From assembly GCA_964422725.1 (NCBI GenBank), contig CAYRCC010000040.1, positions 1 to 18,946 of the forward strand: 18,946 nt of DNA, written 5' to 3'. The notes under the pieces were generated by a model, which saw nothing but the letters and a program-made list of their open reading frames with translations, was not told the origin of the DNA and did not search any database. The number at the start of each line of letters is the position of its first letter. The stretch's first letter is position 1. Origin of the DNA: CAKSNH01 sp964422725 (GTDB lineage: Bacteria; Bacillota; Clostridia; UBA1381). Shown piece by piece: positions 14,874 through 18,946 of the stretch. The translations under genes were made by a program, and so were the position numbers.

Positions 14874-15872
14874 ATGAAAAACGGTATATTGTCGGCTTTG
14901 GTTGTGGCGGCGCTTGTTGTGACATCGGCTTGTTCGGCGGGAAAAAATTCGGTAGTTCAGGTGGGTGATGCGTATGTATCACAGTCTGAATTTGAATATT
15001 ACTTAAACAGCGTAAAAAGTCAGATGTCGGGAACAGAGCTGTCAAGTGAGGACGATTGGCAGTCGAAAGAAATAGAGGGCAGAAAAGCCATTGATTTGGC
15101 AAAAGAAAAAAGCCTTGATACGGCGGTTGACAATCTTGCTTACATTGAGGTCGGCAAAAAGGTTGTCGAGCTGTCGGACGATGACAAAGAGAATATCAAA
15201 AAGCTGAAAGAACGTATAGTAACGGCAAACGGCGGTGAAACCACGTATAAAAAATATGTGGAGCAAATGGGTTTGACAGATGATTTTATTGATATGCTTT
15301 GCGAATCGGAAATGTATAAGAGCAAGCTTACGGAAAAGGTGTCGGAAGAAAACGAGATAACCGATGAAATGATGAATAAGACATTCAAGGAAAAGTATCG
15401 TCGGGCAAAGCATATATTAATTTTAACTCAGGATATGACTACCGGACTGGATTTGTCGGAGGAACAGCAAGCACAGGCGCTTGCCAAGGCACAGCAAGTG
15501 TTTCGGAGAGTGCAGTCGGGCGAGGATTTTGATGTGCTTGCGGCGGAGTTTAACGAAGATCCGGGCGTTGCAAGCAATCCGAACGGATATGTTTTCACCG
15601 ACGGCGAGATGGTTTCGGAATTTCAGGAGGGTGTAGACAGTCTTGAAAACGGAAACGTTGCATTGGTTAAAACTTCTTACGGGTATCACATAATAAAAAG
15701 AATGGCACTTGACGAAACACCTCAGCTGTACAGCGAGTTTTTTGAAAGCAAGAAAGATGCGGTAAAATCCGCGATACTGGCTGATTTGCTTGAAACACAG
15801 ATGGAAAAATGGAAATCGGAATATAAGGTATATGTAACTAAAAACGAAGAATTATATAATTCAATAGGCTGA
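14874..15872 (+). CDS. PrsA-like foldase lipoprotein (PpiC/parvulin-type peptidyl-prolyl isomerase)
   Basis: This is a secreted, membrane-anchored folding factor acting outside the cytoplasmic membrane. The 332-residue precursor starts MKNGILSALVVAALVVTSAC: two-residue basic start, hydrophobic core and a lipobox-like TSAC with lipidated Cys20. The -3 residue is Thr rather than the usual Leu. Residues about 25-180 resemble the SurA/PrsA N-terminal helical domain. Residues about 180-285 form a PpiC domain (RRAKHILI, FDVLAAEFNEDPG, NPNGYVF, TSYGYHIIKR). ATG 14874 is chosen because it gives a clean signal peptide and has AAAGGA upstream; the longer frame from 14823 would bury the signal. A terminator ends the transcript. 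Many Firmicutes place such a gene after mfd. Confidence 0.88.
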   Translation: MKNGILSALVVAALVVTSACSAGKNSVVQVGDAYVSQSEFEYYLNSVKSQMSGTELSSEDDWQSKEIEGRKAIDLAKEKSLDTAVDNLAYIEVGKKVVELSDDDKENIKKLKERIVTANGGETTYKKYVEQMGLTDDFIDMLCESEMYKSKLTEKVSEENEITDEMMNKTFKEKYRRAKHILILTQDMTTGLDLSEEQQAQALAKAQQVFRRVQSGEDFDVLAAEFNEDPGVASNPNGYVFTDGEMVSEFQEGVDSLENGNVALVKTSYGYHIIKRMALDETPQLYSEFFESKKDAVKSAILADLLETQMEKWKSEYKVYVTKNEELYNSIG

Positions 15873-15883
15873 ATAAAAAGTTG

Positions 15884-15919
15884 CCCGACAGCATAATCTG
15901 TACGCTGTCGGGTATTTTT
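15884..15919. terminator. Convergent bidirectional terminator of prsA and tex
   Basis: CCCGACAGC (15884-15892) pairs perfectly with GCTGTCGGG (15904-15912) around an 11-nt loop. TATTTTT follows on the plus strand. On the minus strand the same stem is followed by CAACTTTTT. It lies 11 nt after the prsA stop and about 30 nt after the tex stop, so it serves both converging genes. Confidence 0.92.
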
Positions 15920-15942
15920 GTGCAAAATTTGCAAATGATAAT

Positions 15943-18099
15943 TTATATTTTCATAGTAAGCGATATTCGATTTTTCTTTGTGTCAACGTCCAGAATCTTG
16001 ACTTTGACGATATCGCCCACCGATAACACTTCCATAGGGTGTTTTATATATCTGTCGCATATCTGAGAAATATGCACAAGTCCGTCCTGATGAACTCCTA
16101 TATCGACAAATGCACCGAAATCAATAACGTTTCGTACAGTGCCTGTCATAATCATATCAGGCTGTAAATCGTTAATGTCCATAACGTCGGACATAAGCAC
16201 TGGCTGCGGCAGCTCATCGCGCGGATCGCGTCCTTTTTTGAGCAGTGCATCGGCAATATCGCGTATAGTAGGCACTCCGACACCAAGCTTTTCGGAAAGC
16301 GAACCAATATCGAGCCTTGCGAGTCTGTCCTTGATATCTGAAATGTTGCCGTCGGTTATGTCATCGGTTGTATAGCCAAGCTCTTTGATTAAAAGGGTTG
16401 TGGCGGCATAGCTTTCGGGGTGTACGGAGGTGTTGTCGAATACATTTTCGCCGTCGGTAATACGAAGAAAACCGGCACACTGCTCAAATGCCTTCTTTCC
16501 GAGCTTTGACACCTTCAAAAGCTCTTTTCTGTTTTTGAATTTTCCGTTTTCTTCGCGGTATACGGCGATATTTTTCGCAACGGCCGAATTAATCCCCGAT
16601 ACATAAGAAAGCAGTGACGGTGAGGCGGTATTTAAATCCACACCTACACTGTTTACGCAATCCTCAACAACACCGCCGAGTGCCTCACCCAGTCGTTTCT
16701 GATTCATATCGTGCTGATATTGTCCGACACCTATTGATTTCGGGTCGATTTTTACAAGCTCGGCAAGTGGGTCCTGAACTCTGCGCGCCAGTGAAACCGC
16801 ACTTCTTAGTGCGACATCAAAATCGGGAAACTCCTCCGCTGCCAGCTTTGAGGCGGAATATACCGATGCGCCGGCCTCGTTTACTATAATGTAGTACAGC
16901 TCTTTGTCAATGGTTTTGATTAGCTGTGCGACGACTATTTCCGTTTCTTTTGAGGCAGTACCGTTACCTACGGTTATGAGATTTACATCATACTTTAAAA
17001 TCAGATTTTTCAGGATTTCTTTTGCCTTTTCTTTGTCGTGATTCGGCAGAGTACAGTATACGATACCTGTGTATAGCACCTTGCCGATATCGTCAACCAC
17101 GCACATCTTGCAGCCGGTTCTGTAACCGGGGTCAAGTGCAAGAACGGTTTTTCCTTTGATAGGCGGTTGAAGAAGAAGTCCGGCGAGGTTTTCCGAGAAA
17201 ACTTTAATGGATTCTTCACCGGCACGCTCCGTAAGCTGATTTCGTATTTCATTTTCGATTGACGGTGAAATTAAGCGTTTGTATGAGTCGTCGATAATGG
17301 CTTTTAAAGTATCGACAAACGCAAAGTTATTGTTTTTCAACACATTTTTAAACAGATAATCCGTAATGATTTGTGTGTTAAGCTCAATGGAAACCTTTAT
17401 AAATCCTTCCTTTTCACCGCGGTTTATCGCAAGTATTCTGTGATTTGCGATTTTGTTGCAGTTTTCCGAAAAGTCGTAATACATACTGTAAACGCTGTCC
17501 TCGTCTTTTGCCTGCTTTGTTGTAATAATTCCGTTGATGTATGTAAGACGGCGTATATTTTTTCTGTAATCGGCGTTATCGGAAATAATTTCGGCAACAA
17601 TATCCATAGCGCCGTTTACGGCATCATCGGCGGTATCAACACCTTTTTCGGCGTTTATGTATTTTTCGGCAAGCTCATACAGCGAACCGCTTGTGACGGT
17701 TTGCTCTGTAAAAATCTGCGCGAGCGGTTCGAGTCCCTTTTCTTTTGCGATAGTGGCGCGGGTACGGCGTTTAGGGCGAAACGGTCTGTAAATATCATCA
17801 AGCTCGGTTATTGTCGAGGCATTTTGAATTGCCGCTGCTATTTCGACGGTTATATTGCCTTGCTCGGTGATAAGACGAGTGATTTCGTCTTTCTTGCTTT
17901 CAATGTTTCTAAGCGATGTTAGGCGGTCGCTTAAATTTCTGAGTATTTCATCGTTAAGCTCGCCGGTAGCCTCTTTTCGGTAACGTGCGATAAACGGAAT
18001 GGTATTGCCGTCATCAATAAGCTTGATTGTGTTTGTGACTTGAAATTCTTTTAATGCAAATTCATTAATGAGCATTTGCGTTATTTTATCCGCTGACAT
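15943..18099 (-). CDS. tex: Tex family transcription accessory protein (S1 RNA-binding)
   Basis: Tex (YhgF/YdcI-type) proteins are cytoplasmic nucleic-acid-binding factors linked to transcription and stress tolerance; their exact activity is not settled. The 718-residue length matches the family. An N-terminal helical Tex domain with IPFIARYRKEATGELND and DDIYRPFRPKRRTRATIA is followed by a YqgF/RNase H-like domain with LALDPGYRTG (Asp323). A helix-hairpin-helix region has DLNTASPSLLSYVSGI and GKFKNRKELLKV. The C-terminal S1 domain covers about residues 645-718 (MTGTVRNVIDFGAFVDIGVHQ). The ATG follows TAGGAGGG on the minus strand. It is a single-gene unit with its own promoter, hairpin leader and terminator. 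Confidence 0.96.
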   Translation of the reverse strand: MSADKITQMLINEFALKEFQVTNTIKLIDDGNTIPFIARYRKEATGELNDEILRNLSDRLTSLRNIESKKDEITRLITEQGNITVEIAAAIQNASTITELDDIYRPFRPKRRTRATIAKEKGLEPLAQIFTEQTVTSGSLYELAEKYINAEKGVDTADDAVNGAMDIVAEIISDNADYRKNIRRLTYINGIITTKQAKDEDSVYSMYYDFSENCNKIANHRILAINRGEKEGFIKVSIELNTQIITDYLFKNVLKNNNFAFVDTLKAIIDDSYKRLISPSIENEIRNQLTERAGEESIKVFSENLAGLLLQPPIKGKTVLALDPGYRTGCKMCVVDDIGKVLYTGIVYCTLPNHDKEKAKEILKNLILKYDVNLITVGNGTASKETEIVVAQLIKTIDKELYYIIVNEAGASVYSASKLAAEEFPDFDVALRSAVSLARRVQDPLAELVKIDPKSIGVGQYQHDMNQKRLGEALGGVVEDCVNSVGVDLNTASPSLLSYVSGINSAVAKNIAVYREENGKFKNRKELLKVSKLGKKAFEQCAGFLRITDGENVFDNTSVHPESYAATTLLIKELGYTTDDITDGNISDIKDRLARLDIGSLSEKLGVGVPTIRDIADALLKKGRDPRDELPQPVLMSDVMDINDLQPDMIMTGTVRNVIDFGAFVDIGVHQDGLVHISQICDRYIKHPMEVLSVGDIVKVKILDVDTKKNRISLTMKI

Positions 18100-18136
18100 A
18101 TTTCCCTCCTACAGTAAATGCAAAATGTTTTTATCG

Positions 18137-18191
18137 GGCTGCCGGAATTTTTCCGACAGCCGCGGACAAACTTAAAATAAGTTTGTCCGCG
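18137..18191 (-). promoter_or_regulatory. Two abutting hairpins in the tex leader
   Basis: On the transcribed minus strand the first hairpin (18161-18191) has a perfect 14-bp stem, CGCGGACAAACTTA paired with its complement around a 3-nt loop. The second (18137-18161) shares one base with it and pairs GGCTGTCGGAA with TTCCGGCAGCC. Its single non-Watson-Crick pair is G-U in the tex transcript but C-A on the plus strand, which supports a role in the tex RNA. No long T-run follows. The leader from the predicted start near 18199 is about 100 nt. Function is unknown; it could be protective, regulatory or a dispersed palindromic repeat. Confidence 0.6.
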
Positions 18192-18205
18192 TATGATTTT
18201 ATATT

Positions 18206-18234
18206 ATTATAACACAGCAAGCAAAAATTTACAA
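18206..18234 (-). promoter_or_regulatory. Promoter of tex
   Basis: On the minus strand TTGTAA (18229-18234) and TATAAT (18206-18211) are 17 bp apart. Transcription should begin near 18199, just before the first leader hairpin. Confidence 0.8.
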
Positions 18235-18256
18235 TGGTAAAAACAGTATATTTGTG

Positions 18257-18285
18257 TTTACAAATTTAATATAATATGTTAAAAT
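18257..18285 (+). promoter_or_regulatory. Probable promoter of the RseC-family gene
   Basis: TTTACA (18257-18262) and TAAAAT (18280-18285) are 17 bp apart. A better -10 box, TATAAT at 18270-18275, lies nearby but lacks a spaced -35 box. Either would give a leader of about 80-100 nt. It is divergent from the tex promoter. Confidence 0.5.
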
Positions 18286-18378
18286 AATTTCATACAGCTG
18301 ACACTGCGGTTGCTGTTGACGACTGCACAAAAAACGCATGGTAAAAGCAATCAAAACGGATAGAGGAAATGTGTGATT

Positions 18379-18777
18379 ATGAAACAGGTTGGAATAGTTG
18401 AAAATGTAAACGGGGATATGGTGACGGTGCGCATAAAACGCGCCTCGGCGTGCGGTGAGAACTGTGCCTCATGTAAAGGCGGCTGTACTCCTACCGAGCA
18501 GATTGTGTCGGCGCGAAACGATGCCGGCGCAAAGAAAGGCGACAGCGTTGTATTGCAAATGGATAACAAATATGTGCTTTTTGCGGCATTTTTGGTTTAC
18601 ATTCTTCCGCTTGTAGCATTATTTTGCATATATGCCGCCGTATTTGTATTTACCGAAAAAGAGGGAGTGTCGGCACTGCTTGGGATTTTGGCAATGACAG
18701 CCGTATTTGCGGCGGTACGGATTTTGGATAAGAAATTGAAAGACAAATATATTTTGATTGCGGTAAATGTATTGTAA
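18379..18777 (+). CDS. RseC/MucC-family (SoxR-reducing system type) membrane protein
   Basis: The 132-residue protein begins with a small beta-rich domain, MKQVGIVENVNGDMVTVRIK. A cysteine cluster CGENCASCKGGC (four Cys) follows, and then two hydrophobic helices (about 62-88 and 96-114). This layout is that of RseC/MucC proteins. In Proteobacteria they act with sigma-E regulation or the Rsx SoxR-reducing system, whose partners are not visible here, so the role in this organism is unknown. The cysteines could bind a metal or an iron-sulfur cluster; that is inference. ATG 18379 is chosen because AGAGGAAA precedes it at nine bases; an in-frame GTG at 18373 is too close to that site. Confidence 0.85.
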   Translation: MKQVGIVENVNGDMVTVRIKRASACGENCASCKGGCTPTEQIVSARNDAGAKKGDSVVLQMDNKYVLFAAFLVYILPLVALFCIYAAVFVFTEKEGVSALLGILAMTAVFAAVRILDKKLKDKYILIAVNVL

Positions 18778-18800
18778 AATGTGAAAAATTGTGTTATAAT
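18772..18800 (+). promoter_or_regulatory. Promoter overlapping the end of the RseC-family gene
   Basis: TTGTAA (18772-18777, including the stop codon) and TATAAT (18795-18800) are 17 bp apart, with TG one base before the -10 box. The hexamers and the flanking GTGT match those of the tex promoter. Transcription would begin just inside the 55-bp repeat and run off the window. Confidence 0.7.
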
Positions 18801-18846
18801 AACCTCACGAAACAATACGAAATCAGAGATTTCTGTGTTTCGGAGG
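18792..18846 (+). repeat. 55-bp repeat, copy 1, with -10 box and masking hairpin
   Basis: The unit begins TGTTATAATAACCTC and ends TGTTTCGGAGG. It can fold into a long stem: CCTC (18803-18806) with GAGG (18843-18846), an A bulge, CGAAACA (18808-18814) with TGTTTCG (18836-18842), a small internal loop, and GAAATC (18819-18824) with GATTTC (18828-18833) around AGA. The Shine-Dalgarno-like GGAGG is inside the basal stem. An ATG at 18860 lies 13 bases after it, in a frame that stays open to the window end (29 codons), but no family is recognised. Confidence 0.85.
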
Positions 18847-18891
18847 ACATTGAAACATAATGCTGCGGCGACGGCAGCCGCCTTGCTTTTA

Positions 18892-18946
18892 TGTTATAAT
18901 AACCTCACGAAACAATACGAAATCAGAGATTTCTGTGTTTCGGAGG
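18892..18946 (+). repeat. 55-bp repeat, copy 2, at the window end
   Basis: An exact copy of 18792-18846, offset by precisely 100 bp and cut off by the end of the sequence. The preceding base differs (A instead of G), so the identity is bounded on the left. The 45-bp spacer contains a GC-rich inverted repeat, GCTGC (18862-18866) with GCAGC (18874-18878). Further copies may lie beyond the window. Confidence 0.9.

Noticed and set aside
18792..18946. CRISPR array at the window end.
   Set aside because: Only two direct repeats are present. At 55 bp they are longer than usual, contain a promoter -10 box, and no cas gene is near.

Overview
The window is a gene-dense, moderately AT-rich stretch of a Gram-positive bacterium of the Firmicutes, most likely class Clostridia. 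This rests on gene content and order (rimP-nusA-rnpM-ylxQ-infB-rbfA-nrnA-truB-ribF, then glmU-pth-mfd-prsA), strong GGAGG-type ribosome binding sites, a NusA without C-terminal acidic repeats, a lipoprotein-type foldase and consensus SigA promoters. Species cannot be named from the sequence.

Layout. Positions 49-93 hold a bidirectional terminator, followed by a minus-strand DUF975-like membrane protein gene (112-897) with a perfect-consensus promoter. A divergent promoter (1053-1081) then starts a long plus-strand run. It first encodes translation and RNA functions: rimP, nusA, rnpM, ylxQ, infB, rbfA, nrnA, truB and ribF (1170-8998). It continues without an obvious terminator into glmU (9044-10411). 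A 290-bp intergenic block made almost entirely of perfect palindromes (10415-10702) separates glmU from pth, mfd and prsA (10736-15872). A convergent terminator (15884-15919) divides prsA from the minus-strand tex gene (15943-18099). tex has its own promoter and a leader with two abutting hairpins. A divergent plus-strand gene for an RseC-family membrane protein (18379-18777) follows. The window ends in two 55-bp identical repeats with a period of exactly 100 bp.

How the genes work together. The first cluster handles ribosome maturation and translation initiation (RimP, RbfA, IF2), transcription elongation (NusA), tRNA and RNA maintenance (RnpM, TruB, NrnA) and flavin cofactor synthesis (RibF). 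The second combines cell-wall precursor supply (GlmU), peptidyl-tRNA recycling (Pth), transcription-coupled repair (Mfd) and extracytoplasmic folding (PrsA-like). In Bacillus subtilis these are two separate chromosomal clusters. Here they are contiguous, without prs, ctc, rpsO or pnp between them.

All proteins are recognisable housekeeping families apart from the DUF975-like protein. The unusual content is non-coding: the palindrome array between glmU and pth, the two-hairpin tex leader, and the 100-bp-period repeat carrying a -10 box and a hairpin that would mask a Shine-Dalgarno sequence. No CRISPR array, tRNA, rRNA, transposase or phage gene was seen.
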